A stretch of 64,000 bases of DNA from positions 127,290 through 191,289 of the forward strand of contig JACPOS010000023.1 of assembly GCA_016191395.1 (NCBI GenBank). The letters are read 5' to 3'. Shown piece by piece: positions 16,779-27,123 of the stretch; positions within the stretch are counted from its first letter, which is position 1; each line of letters opens with the position of its first letter. The DNA comes from Chloroflexota bacterium (lineage in GTDB: Bacteria; Chloroflexota; Limnocylindria; Limnocylindrales; CSP1-4). Under the pieces are notes generated by a model. That model had not been told where the DNA came from, made no database searches, and saw only the letters and a program-made list of their open reading frames with translations. The translations under genes were made by a program, and so were the position numbers.

Positions 16779-18365
16779 GTGACCGATCAGCGCGTTGTGC
16801 TCACCGGCGCCGATCTCACCGTCGCCGATGTGGAGGCCGTGGCGCGCGGTGGCGCGCATGCCGTCCTGGGCCCGGCGGCGATCGCGCGGATGGAGGCTTC
16901 CCGCGCCGTCGTCGACGCGCTGGTGGACGAGGGAGCGGTCGTCTACGGGCTCACGACGGGGTTCGGCGCGCTGGCCGATCGGTCGATCGATCGCGCGGAT
17001 GCCGCGAAGCTCCAGGAGAACCTGCTCGTCAGCCATGCCGCAGGCGTGGGCGAGCCACTGCCGCGCGAGGTCGTGCGCGCGATGCTGCTGCTCCGGGCGA
17101 ACACGCTCGCCCTCGGGTTCTCGGGCGCCCGGCCCGCCGTAGCGGAGCGATTGCTGGACCTCATCCGGCTCGGCATCCACCCGCTTGTCCCGGCGCAGGG
17201 GTCCGTGGGCGCGTCCGGTGACCTCGCGCCACTCGCGCACCTGGCGCTGCCGTTGATCGGGCGCGGGCAGGTAGAGATGGGCGGGCGCGTGGTTCCGGCA
17301 CGAGCCGCGTTGCGCGAGGCGAGCCTGGAGCCGCTCGTGCTCGGCGCCAAGGAGGGATTGGCCCTCCTCAACGGCACGCAGCTGATGTCCGCCCTGGGCG
17401 CGCTGGTCTCCGCGGACGCGGCGCGCCTCACCGCGACCGCGAGCGTTGCGGCCGCGATGTCCGTCGAGGCGCTCCTCGGCACGGATGTCGCCTTCTCCGC
17501 GGCGCTCCAGGCGACGCGCCCGCATCCGGGCCAGGTCGCGGTGGCCGGAGAGCTGCGCTGGCTCCTGCGCGACAGCACGCTCCAGCGGTCGCACCACGCG
17601 TCCGTGCACAAGGTCCAGGACCCGTACTCGCTGCGCTGCGTGCCGCAGGTCCATGGCGCGGTCCGGGACGCGCTCGACTATCTGGGCCGTGTCCTGGCAG
17701 TCGAGATGAACGCCGCGACGGACAATCCGCTGATCTTCGTGGACGGTGGTGTGGCGGACCCCTCTGCGCGCGCAACAGGTGGCGGCCGGGTGATCTCCGG
17801 CGGGAACTTCCACGGCGAGCCGATCGCGCTCGCACTGGACTTCGCCAAGATCGCCGTTGCCGAGCTGGGCTCCATCAGCGAGCGCCGGACTGCCCTGCTG
17901 CTGGATCCGCACCTGAACGGCGGCCTGCCGGCCTTCCTCAGCTCCGACTCGGGACTGGACAGCGGCTCGATGGTCCTGCAGTACACGGCCGCCGCCCTCG
18001 CGTCGGAGAACAAGGGCCTCGCCCATCCGGCGTCGGTGGACTCGATCCCGACGAGCGCCAACCAGGAGGACCACGTCTCCATGGGCCCGATTGCCGGGCG
18101 CCAGGCGCGGGTCATCGTCGAGCACGTCGAGCGGATCGTCGCGATCGAGCTCCTGTGCGCGGCCCGGGCGCTGGATCTCAGGCTGGCCATGCTGCCGGGA
18201 ACCGTGCCCGGCGCAGGCGTCGCCGCTGCCCACGCCGCCATTCGCGAGGTCGTCAGGCCGTGGGACGGCGACCGCGAGCCGGGCCCCGATCTCGAGGCGA
18301 TCGCCCGGCTCGTGCGCGAGGGCCGCCTGTCCCCGCTGGCGCGGCCCGACGGCAAGACGGCATGA
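16779..18365 (+). CDS. hutH: Histidine ammonia-lyase
   Basis: A 528-residue enzyme deaminating L-histidine to trans-urocanate, the first step of the Hut pathway. The MIO prosthetic group would form from Ala145-Ser146-Gly147 in GSVGASGDLAPLAH. YGLTTGFG (about 56-63) supplies the active-site Tyr, and SANQEDHVSMG near residue 429 is the family C-terminal signature. Length is typical (about 510). The GTG start at 16779 lies 6 nt after a -10 and has no SD. The stop overlaps the next gene by ATGA. It heads the cluster hutH-GNAT-lipoprotein-hutU-ftcD-hutI. Confidence 0.96.
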   Translation: MTDQRVVLTGADLTVADVEAVARGGAHAVLGPAAIARMEASRAVVDALVDEGAVVYGLTTGFGALADRSIDRADAAKLQENLLVSHAAGVGEPLPREVVRAMLLLRANTLALGFSGARPAVAERLLDLIRLGIHPLVPAQGSVGASGDLAPLAHLALPLIGRGQVEMGGRVVPARAALREASLEPLVLGAKEGLALLNGTQLMSALGALVSADAARLTATASVAAAMSVEALLGTDVAFSAALQATRPHPGQVAVAGELRWLLRDSTLQRSHHASVHKVQDPYSLRCVPQVHGAVRDALDYLGRVLAVEMNAATDNPLIFVDGGVADPSARATGGGRVISGGNFHGEPIALALDFAKIAVAELGSISERRTALLLDPHLNGGLPAFLSSDSGLDSGSMVLQYTAAALASENKGLAHPASVDSIPTSANQEDHVSMGPIAGRQARVIVEHVERIVAIELLCAARALDLRLAMLPGTVPGAGVAAAHAAIREVVRPWDGDREPGPDLEAIARLVREGRLSPLARPDGKTA

Positions 18366-19135
18366 CCAGCGTTCGCATCATCGACGTCAGCGACGAGGCC
18401 GGGTTCGGGCGGATCCCGCTCTGCGTGGATCCGGGGTTCGACCATCGAACGTGCGACTACTGGGAGGACGACCGTCGCGGCTCGAAGGCCGCGCGCCTGT
18501 CCTGGCTGGAGCCCACCCCGCCGGCGCCATCGGCGCCGACGCTCGCGGGAAACCCGTTTGCGCCGCCGGATCGCGGGCCGGCGTTCAACCCGTTCGACCC
18601 GAAGGCGGCTCGGCCGGCCGAGGCGAACCTGTTCGACCCCTTCGCGGCCGAGGACGACGAGCCGATGGACAATCCCTTCGCGCCGACACGGGAGCGCGGT
18701 CCGTCGCTTGCGTCGGACGCGCCCCGCAAGCTGCAGCTGCTCGCGCGCGGCAAGGCCGTGTTCGGGAGCTACGCCAAGGTCCTCGAGGCCGATGGCGAGC
18801 CCGCGGTCTGGTGCCAGTTCGGGCCGCTCTCCGCGTACCCGCGCGCCCAGCGCGTTCGCGACCTCTATCCGAAGCTCCCGAGCGCCCCGCTGCCCGCGGT
18901 GATCACGTGCATCGCGACCACCGCCGCGGCTCGAAGTCAAGGGTTGGCGAAGGCGCTCGTCGCCGCGGTCGTCGCTGACCTGGCGGCGCGCGGGTTCTCC
19001 GCGATCGAGGCGTATCCGGAGCCGGAGGCACGGCCCGACGCGACGAGCGTCGCGAATCCCGCCTTCTGGCGGGCCTGCGGCTTCGACCTTGCGATCGACG
19101 ATGACCGCTTCCCCGTCGTCCGGAGGGAGCTGTGA
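18362..19135 (+). CDS. GNAT-type acetyltransferase with NPF-repeat insert
   Basis: 257 residues. The N-terminus has a Cys-Tyr-Trp motif (DHRTCDYWED, residues 27-36) seen in an uncharacterised GNAT subgroup. Residues 52-115 are a Pro/Ala/Asp-rich linker with repeated NPF/DPF units (NPFAP at 64, NPFDP at 76, FDPF at 91, NPFAP at 104) and look disordered. The C-terminal half is GNAT-like, with the acetyl-CoA loop ARSQGLAKALVAAVV at 190-204 and NPAFWRACGF at 232-241. It is locked between hut genes by 4-nt overlaps on both sides. It may modify a Hut enzyme or an amino-acid product; no substrate can be named. Confidence 0.65.
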   Translation: MTSVRIIDVSDEAGFGRIPLCVDPGFDHRTCDYWEDDRRGSKAARLSWLEPTPPAPSAPTLAGNPFAPPDRGPAFNPFDPKAARPAEANLFDPFAAEDDEPMDNPFAPTRERGPSLASDAPRKLQLLARGKAVFGSYAKVLEADGEPAVWCQFGPLSAYPRAQRVRDLYPKLPSAPLPAVITCIATTAAARSQGLAKALVAAVVADLAARGFSAIEAYPEPEARPDATSVANPAFWRACGFDLAIDDDRFPVVRREL

Positions 19136-19782
19136 ATCTCGCCCACGTGCCCCGGGCGCGATGGCTCCTCGGGGTCGCGACATCCGCGTTGGTCATAGCC
19201 GCCTGCTCCGGCACTACCAGCCCGACGCCAGCCTCGCCGCGCGCCTCCGCCGCCGCGACCGCCACGATCTCGCCGCTGCAGACCTTCGGGGCTCCGCCGA
19301 GCCCCACGCAACCGGACGACAGCTCCGCGATCGTGCTCGATCCCGCGCTGCTCGCCTACCTCCCGAAGGCCGTCGAGGGAATCGAGGTCAAGGAGGACGT
19401 CGACGAGGCGGCCACGGCGCTCAACGATCCGGCGCTTCCGCGCATCGCCTCGGCCGTCGACGGTGCGGTCGCCGTGGACACCGGCACGGGCAACCTGGTG
19501 TACGCCTGGATCGTGCGCCTCCGGCCCGGCACGTTCACGGACGGCGACTACCGCCAGTGGCGCGATTCATACGACGAGGGCGCGTGTACGGCCGCCGGTG
19601 GCGTCGTCGGCCGCGCCGAGGCTACGATCGGCGGCCGGCAGTCCTACGTCACGAGCTGCGTCGCCGGCCTCCGCACCTATCACGTGTGGCTGAAGGACCA
19701 GGACATCCTGATCTCGGCATCGTCGATCGGTGACGGGAAGTTCGGCGAGAAGCTCCTGGAGGGCCTGCGAACCCCAACATGA
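19132..19782 (+). CDS. Predicted lipoprotein inside the hut operon
   Basis: A 216-residue exported protein. The signal peptide has the lipobox VIAAC (Cys25), then a Ser/Pro/Ala/Thr-rich tether to about residue 70. The mature domain is compact, with two cysteines (GACTAAGG and TSCVAG) that may form a disulphide and a Trp/Tyr-rich core; I do not recognise the family. It starts with GTG at 19132, overlaps the GNAT gene by 4 nt and has GGAGGGAG upstream. hutU begins 13 nt after its stop. Position suggests an envelope role tied to histidine use, but this is inference from context only. Confidence 0.6.
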   Translation: MNLAHVPRARWLLGVATSALVIAACSGTTSPTPASPRASAAATATISPLQTFGAPPSPTQPDDSSAIVLDPALLAYLPKAVEGIEVKEDVDEAATALNDPALPRIASAVDGAVAVDTGTGNLVYAWIVRLRPGTFTDGDYRQWRDSYDEGACTAAGGVVGRAEATIGGRQSYVTSCVAGLRTYHVWLKDQDILISASSIGDGKFGEKLLEGLRTPT

Positions 19783-19795
19783 ACGAGGTGCTGGC

Positions 19796-21462
<1,667 letters not shown>

Positions 21463-21466
<4 letters not shown>

Positions 21467-21963
21467 CTGTTCTTCCCTATCAGGTTGTTGACGGGCACGC
21501 GGCTCATCGGCGGCTGCCCGGCGAGTGACCAGTGTGGTCGGCGGAGATTGTAGAAGTCGAGAAGCCGGGGCAGGTCGGCGATCCGCTCGAGCGTGTCGGT
21601 GAAGGGCTTGGCAGAGGCCCATTCTCGGAGCACCGTTCGGACAGTTCGTGCCGTGGATCCGTCGCAGCTGGTCCAGCTTCGCAGGCCAACCGGCTGTGGT
21701 CGTCGATCGCGAGATGGACCCGGTTCCAGCCGATGCCGCGGTGCTTGTCCTTGACCGTCACACCGAGCGCCCGATGCCCGCCACCGGGTCCGATCCTGCC
21801 CAGCATCTTGGTGTCGAGGTGGACGAGCTCGCCCGGTCGCTCGCGCTCGTAACCGGCTGATGTCCGCGGCGACTGCTGCGGCTGTGATCGTCCAGCCGGC
21901 GTGGATCCGATCGACCAGGAGCTGCCGACCGTGCGGCGTCAGTCGGGCATTACGATGAGCCAT
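21463..21963 (-). pseudogene. IS481-type transposase, deleted and frameshifted
   Basis: The N-terminus MAHRNARLTPHGRQLLVDRI is the IS481 HTH opening, and the C-terminus LLDFYNLRRPHWSLAGQPPM with VNNLIGKNS is the IS481 tail. The DDE-core segment GELVHLDTKMLGRIGPGGG and HLAIDDHSRLA appears only in another reading frame (about 21690-21830). At least two frame breaks and a loss of roughly half the usual 320-residue length are evident. The element cannot be autonomously active. Confidence 0.85.
21473..21496. repeat. Left terminal inverted repeat of IS481 remnant
   Basis: A 24-bp end repeat matching 22023-22046 in inverse orientation with two mismatches; its inner part contains GTTGTTGACGGGC. Confidence 0.85.
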
Positions 21964-22022
21964 GAGGGTCCCTTCTTCGACTGTGGCTTCCAACACCAAC
22001 AGCCGAACGATAGGGGCCCTCA

Positions 22023-22046
22023 GCCCGTCAACAACGTGATTGGGAA
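22023..22046. repeat. Right terminal inverted repeat of IS481 remnant
   Basis: Inverse copy of 21473-21496, containing GCCCGTCAACAAC. It is followed 6 nt later by the outer CTAG direct repeat (22053-22056). Confidence 0.85.
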
Positions 22047-22052
22047 CTAGAG

Positions 22053-22289
22053 CTAGGCGACCGAGGCGCTTCCGGCAACGGGCTCCAGCCCGAGGTTGCG
22101 GACCGGCGGCGAGAGGAGCGAGCCGCCCGCGAGCAGCGCGAAGCCGCACCCGGCGACGATCATCGTCGCGTCAAGGCTGACCTGCATGGCGGCGTCGGCG
22201 ACGAACATGGAAACGGGCACAAATCCGACGGACCTCGTGATCAGCTGGCTCGTGACCCGGCCGCTGAGCTCCAACGCGGCCATGATCAC
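22053..22289 (-). pseudogene. Possible C-terminal remnant of an MFS transporter
   Basis: 78 residues with two hydrophobic segments (TRSVGFVPVSMFVADAAMQV and ATMIVAGCGFALLAGGSLL) and a short hydrophilic tail, like the last helices of a 12-TM transporter. A TGA lies two codons upstream of the possible GTG start, and no matching upstream part is visible in 22290-22390. Its TAG stop uses the right-hand CTAG copy of the IS duplication. It could instead be a short real membrane protein. Confidence 0.4.
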
Positions 22290-22389
22290 GCCGAATCAGC
22301 GACAGCGCGTCTCAGGAGGCTCCGCCCGCGCGTGGTCGATGCGCGCCGGACGCCCGCTCGCGCGCACCCGGCCGTGTCACGATGGCCGC

Positions 22390-23357
22390 ATGCTCGTCGA
22401 GTCGGTCCCGAACTACTCGGAGGGTCGGCGCCTGGAGGTCGTCGACCGCCTCGCGGGGGCCGTCCAGGCGACCGATGGGGCGTACCTGCTCGACCGAACG
22501 AGCGATGCCTCCCACAACCGGTCCGTCCTGACCCTCGCGGGAGAGGCGTCGGCCGTCGAGGCGGCGCTGGAGGCGACGATCGAGGTCTCCATCGACGCGA
22601 TCGACATGGAGCGGCACACGGGCGAGCACCCGAGGATCGGCGCCGTGGACGTCATTCCGTTCGTGCCCCTGGGCTCGACGACCATCGACGACTGCGCCGC
22701 GCTTGCACGAACATTCGGCGCCCGCGTCGCCGATCGCTTCGGGGTTCCGGTCTACCTGTATGCACGCGCGGCGTCGCGGCCGGATCGTGTGCGGCTCGCC
22801 GACGTCCGCCGTGGCGGCTATGAAGCCGTGCGCGACGAGATCGGCGATCCGGCGAAGGATCGGCGGCCGGACTTCGGACCTGCCCGAACGCACCCGCGCG
22901 CTGGGCCGTCGCCGTCGGCGCCCGGCCGTTCCTGATCGCCTGGAACATCAACCTCACCACGAACGATGTCGAGGTCGCCAAGCGGATCGCCCGAGCCGTC
23001 CGGGAATCCGGCGGCGGCCTTCCCGCGGTGCAGGGCAATGGCTTCATGATCGACGAGCTCGACGCGGCCCAGGTCTCGATGAACCTGCTCGATTTCGAGA
23101 CGACGCCGATGTGGCGGGTCTACGACGAGGTCGCCCGGCTCGCGGCAGCCGAAGGCGTCGGGATCCGTGAATCGGAGCTGATCGGGCTGGCGCCCCAGGC
23201 GGCGTTCGATGGCGTCGCGTCGCACGCGGGTACCCCGGCAGGAGCCGGCACGGAAGCGAGATTCTCCGCTGCCGCGGCCTACCTTCGCCTCCGCGATGCC
23301 CAGCCGCTGATGGTCCTGGAGCAGCGCCTCGCCGCGGCGCGGGCATCCGCGGGTTGA
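22390..23357 (+). pseudogene. ftcD: Glutamate formimidoyltransferase, single-base frameshift
   Basis: The product would be about 322 residues, transferring the formimino group of N-formimino-L-glutamate to THF. The first part (22390 to about 22903) carries VESVPNYSEGRRLEVVDRL and ERHTGEHPRIGAVDVIPF with the catalytic His. The second part, in another frame, continues ARPFLIAWNINLTTNDVEVA and VQGNGFMIDELDAAQVSMNL. The frames join at a G-run (22903-22905, GGG where GGGG restores the frame). This is either a real one-base deletion or a sequencing or assembly error. The single-domain form lacks the cyclodeaminase half, which FchA (11304-11978) could supply. The ATG lies 6 nt after a CACGAT -10-like site. 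The stop overlaps hutI. Confidence 0.85.
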
Positions 23358-24736
23358 GCGAGCCGCCGATGGGTCTCCGGCTCATCCAGGGAGGGCGCGC
23401 GTCGGATGGGCTGCCCGGCCTGATCATCGAGCATGCGTCCGAGGTCGCGACCATGGCCGGCGGGCTTCGCCTGGGCGTGCGCATGGACGACCCGGCGCTC
23501 CTGGTCGCGCCGGGCGGCGATCCGTCTCATGACGCGGCCCCGGCCGTCGCGTGCTGGGAGGGCCGGATCCTCGCGGCCGGGCCACGCAACGACCTGGTCC
23601 AGGCGCTGGAGGGCAGCGGCTATCCGCTGGCGCGGTTCGCCCGGATGGATGCGGCAGGCGGAACCATCACGCCCGGCCTCATCGATCCGCACACGCACCT
23701 CCTGTTCGGTGGGTCCCGCGAAGGTGAGCTGGTCATGCGGCAGCGGGGCGCCGACTACCTCGAGATCCTCCAGGCCGGCGGAGGAATCCTGTCGACGGTC
23801 GCGGCGACCCGCGCCGCCAGCGACGAGCAGCTCGCCGAGCACGGCCGGCGCTGGCTTGGCGAGATGCTGGCGCACGGGACCACCACGATCGAGGCCAAGT
23901 CCGGCTACGGGCTGGACCTCCCGACCGAGCTGCGTCTGCTCGAGATCGCCTACCAGCTCGGCAGGGAGGGCCCCGTGGACGTCCTCCCGACGTGGCTCGG
24001 CGCGCACGCCGTCGCACCGGAGTTCCGGGCACGGCCCGATGGCACTGAGGCCTACGTGCGCCACCTCGTCGAGGAGCAGCTCCCGGGCGTCGCGGCCCAG
24101 GGTCGCGCGCGATTCGCCGACGTGTTCTGCGAGCGCGGGGTGTTCAGCCCGGAGCAGTCCCGGCGCGTGCTCCTTGAGGCCGCGCGACTCGGGTTGGGGT
24201 CGCGGCTCCACGCGGACGAGCTGGCACCCAGCGGCGGCGCGGAGCTCGCGGCCGAGATCGGGGCGCTGTCCGCCGACCACCTGGCGGTGCCATCGCAGGC
24301 GGGGATCGACGCGCTGGCGGCCGTGGCCGCCGCGGGTCAGCCGGTGGTCGCGGTGGTCCTGCCGGCCACGACCTGGTTCCTGATGCACGAGGACCGAGCG
24401 CCCGCGCGCACGTTCATCGAGCGGGGGATTCCCGTCGCGCTCGCCACGGACTTCAACCCGGGAACCTCGCCGACGCCCAGCCTGCCGTTCGTCATGACGG
24501 TCGCCTGCCTGGAGCTGAAGATGACGCCATCGGAGGCGCTTGCCGCGACCACGATCAACGCCGCCGCCGCGCTGGGCCTCGCCGACGAGGTCGGATCCAT
24601 CGAGACGGGCCGCTACGCGGACCTCGTCCTGTGGCGCGTCCCCACCCATCGGCAGATTCCGTACTGGCCAGCGGCTGACCTGGTACGGGCCGTGGTCAAG
24701 CGCGGCCGGGTGGTTTTGGAGCGAGCCACGCCCTGA
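23354..24736 (+). CDS. hutI: Imidazolonepropionase
   Basis: A 460-residue amidohydrolase opening 4-imidazolone-5-propionate to N-formiminoglutamate. Metal ligands are in GLIDPHTHLLFGG (HxH), a later His in RLHADELAPSGGAEL, and Asp in ALATDFNPGTSPTPSLP. IEAKSGYGLD is a substrate-site signature. The N-terminus is about 40 residues longer than usual. TTG at 23354 overlaps the ftcD stop; ATG at 23369 is an alternative. It is the last gene of the hut cluster, on the same strand as hutH and hutU. Confidence 0.95.
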   Translation: MSEPPMGLRLIQGGRASDGLPGLIIEHASEVATMAGGLRLGVRMDDPALLVAPGGDPSHDAAPAVACWEGRILAAGPRNDLVQALEGSGYPLARFARMDAAGGTITPGLIDPHTHLLFGGSREGELVMRQRGADYLEILQAGGGILSTVAATRAASDEQLAEHGRRWLGEMLAHGTTTIEAKSGYGLDLPTELRLLEIAYQLGREGPVDVLPTWLGAHAVAPEFRARPDGTEAYVRHLVEEQLPGVAAQGRARFADVFCERGVFSPEQSRRVLLEAARLGLGSRLHADELAPSGGAELAAEIGALSADHLAVPSQAGIDALAAVAAAGQPVVAVVLPATTWFLMHEDRAPARTFIERGIPVALATDFNPGTSPTPSLPFVMTVACLELKMTPSEALAATTINAAAALGLADEVGSIETGRYADLVLWRVPTHRQIPYWPAADLVRAVVKRGRVVLERATP

Positions 24737-24790
24737 GACTGCGGGCCGAGGCTGGTCTCCGAAGGCCTCAGGCCCAACCGTCCACCGGGT

Positions 24791-25462
24791 TCAGGCCTTG
24801 CCGCGAGACTCGAGCAGGACGGTCGTGGTCTCCTGGGGCAGCGTCGAGAACGACACCGCAAGCTTCGCCTGGGCGGTTGGATCGCCGCCCATCTCGTGGA
24901 AGAACTTGGCGATGGCCTCGGCGCAGTCAGCGTCGTCCGGGCAGACCGGCATGGCCACGACGATCCTGGGGTCAAGCTGGGCGATCAGCTCGGCGGTCTT
25001 CGTAGCGTTGAGCGAGCCGCCGACGGGGACGCAGGCGATGTCCACGGAGCCGATGTCGCCGAGCTCCTCCTGGGTCAGCAGGTGCCCGACGTCACCCAAG
25101 TGGATGGTGTGCAACCCGTCGAGCTCGACCACGAACGCGGTCCCCCGACCCCGCCTCTCGCCCTTCGCGTCATCGCGGTACGTGCGAACGCCGGTGACGA
25201 GGACGTGGCGGGCCTCGTACTCGCCCGGTCCATCGACGGTGAAGGTCGACTCCAGGCTGGTCGGGAGGACCGTCTTGCCATCGCGTGAGCGCCGACCCTT
25301 GGCCTTCGCCAGCGGCGCGTCATCGGGATGGCTGAAGGTCGTGATGTCCGCGGTGATCCCACGCCCGGTCGGCCCCACGACCGACTGATACGCATCCGCG
25401 ACGACGACCGCGTCGCGCCCCTTCAGGCGAACACAGGTCTGCCCATACCAAGTGATCTCCAT
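24791..25462 (-). CDS. MBL-fold metal-dependent hydrolase (UlaG-like)
   Basis: A 223-residue member of the metallo-beta-lactamase fold. It starts with the UlaG/YtkL-type MEITWYGQTCVRLKG, has TIHLGDVGHLLTQEEL (HxGD metal motif) near residue 117, and the PVGG and later His/Asp elements. The first HxHxDH motif is weak: FSHPDDAPL at about residue 44 carries only part of it. The family includes lactonases and many of unknown role. The start is ATG 25462, which removes a long non-conserved extension; the -10-like CAGAAT is 7 nt upstream. It is convergent with hutI. Confidence 0.75.
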   Translation of the reverse strand: MEITWYGQTCVRLKGRDAVVVADAYQSVVGPTGRGITADITTFSHPDDAPLAKAKGRRSRDGKTVLPTSLESTFTVDGPGEYEARHVLVTGVRTYRDDAKGERRGRGTAFVVELDGLHTIHLGDVGHLLTQEELGDIGSVDIACVPVGGSLNATKTAELIAQLDPRIVVAMPVCPDDADCAEAIAKFFHEMGGDPTAQAKLAVSFSTLPQETTTVLLESRGKA

Positions 25463-25853
25463 CCACCCGATTCTGTCACACGTAGCCCACCTGCCGATTG
25501 TTGGCGGGTCCTGTCGCTCCCCGACGGCCGGCTCGCTTGCGACCCACGCCCGCTTCGCGTGCGACCGTCGGCGCGCGCGGCCGTCGGCACGCGCCACCCG
25601 CCGCCAATCGACAGGGTTTCCAGGCGTGCCGATCGAGCGCACTGAACAAAGGTGGGTGAAAAGGAAAGACCGGGGACGCCTGCCCAATCGGCGCCCCCGG
25701 TCGGAGGGAGGGAGGATGGAACCACGAGGGTTCGGTCCGAGGTGGAGACTATTGCCCGGGGGTTCAGGCCGGTCGCCCCAAGCGGTTAAGAAACGCCAAC
25801 GCGGGGGAATCGCCTAACGACGATCTGGCCCGGGATCGGTAGGATCGCCGCTC
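25463..25853. other. Intergenic spacer, divergent promoters and hairpin
   Basis: No gene seen in these 391 nt between the MBL gene and the lipoprotein. A stem formed by GACCGGGG (25668-25675) and CCCCGGTC (25695-25702) is the most obvious structure, next to a purine-rich tract (25703-25720). TAGGAT at 25840-25845, 8 nt before the ATG at 25854, looks like a -10 for a leaderless transcript of the rightward gene. Confidence 0.4.
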
Positions 25854-27119
25854 ATGCCACGCCGTCATGTCGTCCTCGCCGTCGCATTTCTGCTGTCTGC
25901 GTGCAGCACCGCCATGCCGAGCGCCACCCCCACCCCGACGTCCGCTCCGCCGGCACCAACACCGAGCGCGCCTGCCGCCACGGCCGGCGATCTCCCGCCC
26001 AACGCCGCGAAGGTGTATGCCGCAATCCGATCGCAGGTGGAGGTGATCCGGGGCCTCAAGCCGACCGCCGCGGTCGATCCAGTGACCATCGACGAGGCGC
26101 AGCTGCGCGCCAACCTCGGAGCGGAGTTCGACGCGACCTTCACGCCGGCGCAGCTCAAGGACACCGAAGACCTGCTGGTCGTGCTCGGCCTCCTGCCGCA
26201 GGGTTCCTCGCTTCGCTCGCTGACGCTGGACTTCCAGTCCGGTCAGGTCGCGGGCTACTACTCACCGGACATGAACGAGCTGTTCGTCGTGAGCCGCTCG
26301 GGCACGCTCGGGCCGGTCGATGAGACGACATACGCCCACGAGTTCACCCATCAGCTCCAGGACCAGCACGTAGACCTGGACAAGCTGGGCATCGACGTCC
26401 AGGACCAGAGCGACCGCTCGCTCGCACGTCTCGCGCTCGTCGAGGGCGATGCGAGCTCCGTCCAGAGCACCTGGATGTTCGCGAACCTGGACTCGAAGGA
26501 GCTCGGGGAGGTCCTTGCCGCGGGCCTCGATCCGGCGGCGCTCGCGGCACTTCAACGGGCTCCCAGATACCTCCGCGATACGGCCCTCTTCCCGTACCAG
26601 GACGGCTTGTCCTTCGCCACGCGCCTGCTGACGAACGGGGGCTACGCGGCGGTCGACGCGGCGTTCGCGGACCCGCCCGATTCCACCGAGCAGATCCTCC
26701 ACCCCACCAAGTACCTCCAGCGCGAGAAGCCGATCGCGGTGACGCTCCCGAAGGTCCTGGTGGACCGGGCGGGGCCGGGCTGGACGGCGGCCGGCCAGGA
26801 CACCCTTGGCGAGCTCATCCTGCGCATCTGGCTGAACGAGGGCGGCGTGAGCACGGCGGACGCGAGCACGGCGACGGTCGGTTGGGGCGGGGATCGGCTG
26901 GTTCTCCTCCGCGGGCCGGGCGACGCGGTCAGCGTCGCGCTCCACACCGAGTGGGACACGCCGGCCGATGCCGACGAGTTCGCGGCCGCGGCAACGATCG
27001 CCCTGGCGAAGATCGCGTCGGGCGGCCGAGTCGTGCATCCATCGGGCTCGACGACGGTGTGGATCGCGATTGGCGACGCTGCCGCGGCCGTCGCGACCGT
27101 CGCCGTCGCGGGCGCCTGA
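25854..27119 (+). CDS. Lipoprotein with HEFTH zinc-metallopeptidase motif
   Basis: A 421-residue exported lipoprotein (lipobox LLSAC, Cys17) with a Pro/Thr/Ala tether to about residue 48. YAHEFTHQLQDQH at 160-172 is a HExxH zinc-peptidase helix (His162, Glu163, His166). Glu198 in LVEGDAS, 32 residues on, is well placed as third ligand of a gluzincin-type site. GYYSPDMNELFVVSR precedes it, as in families where a strand leads into the HExxH helix. It acts outside the membrane if active; substrate unknown. Its stop is 4 nt from the convergent argS stop. Confidence 0.72.
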   Translation: MPRRHVVLAVAFLLSACSTAMPSATPTPTSAPPAPTPSAPAATAGDLPPNAAKVYAAIRSQVEVIRGLKPTAAVDPVTIDEAQLRANLGAEFDATFTPAQLKDTEDLLVVLGLLPQGSSLRSLTLDFQSGQVAGYYSPDMNELFVVSRSGTLGPVDETTYAHEFTHQLQDQHVDLDKLGIDVQDQSDRSLARLALVEGDASSVQSTWMFANLDSKELGEVLAAGLDPAALAALQRAPRYLRDTALFPYQDGLSFATRLLTNGGYAAVDAAFADPPDSTEQILHPTKYLQREKPIAVTLPKVLVDRAGPGWTAAGQDTLGELILRIWLNEGGVSTADASTATVGWGGDRLVLLRGPGDAVSVALHTEWDTPADADEFAAAATIALAKIASGGRVVHPSGSTTVWIAIGDAAAAVATVAVAGA

Positions 27120-27123
27120 CCGG

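Larger units (their letters stand above)
21467..22052. mobile_element. Decayed IS481-family insertion sequence
   Basis: A 586-bp element bounded by imperfect terminal inverted repeats (21473-21496 and 22023-22046, 22 of 24 positions matching, core GTTGTTGACGGGC) and by CTAG direct repeats outside (21463-21466 and 22053-22056). IS481 elements are normally about 1-1.1 kb, so roughly half is missing. The transposase is internally deleted and frameshifted. CTAG target duplications are known for IS481 relatives. It lies between convergent hutU and an MFS-like remnant. The transposase reads on the minus strand. Confidence 0.85.

Noticed and set aside
16749-18233. Long minus-strand frame opposite hutH, continuous with the DedA gene
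   Set aside because: Only the last 222 codons (16080-16748) show the DedA family; the upstream part mirrors hutH and has shadow-like composition.
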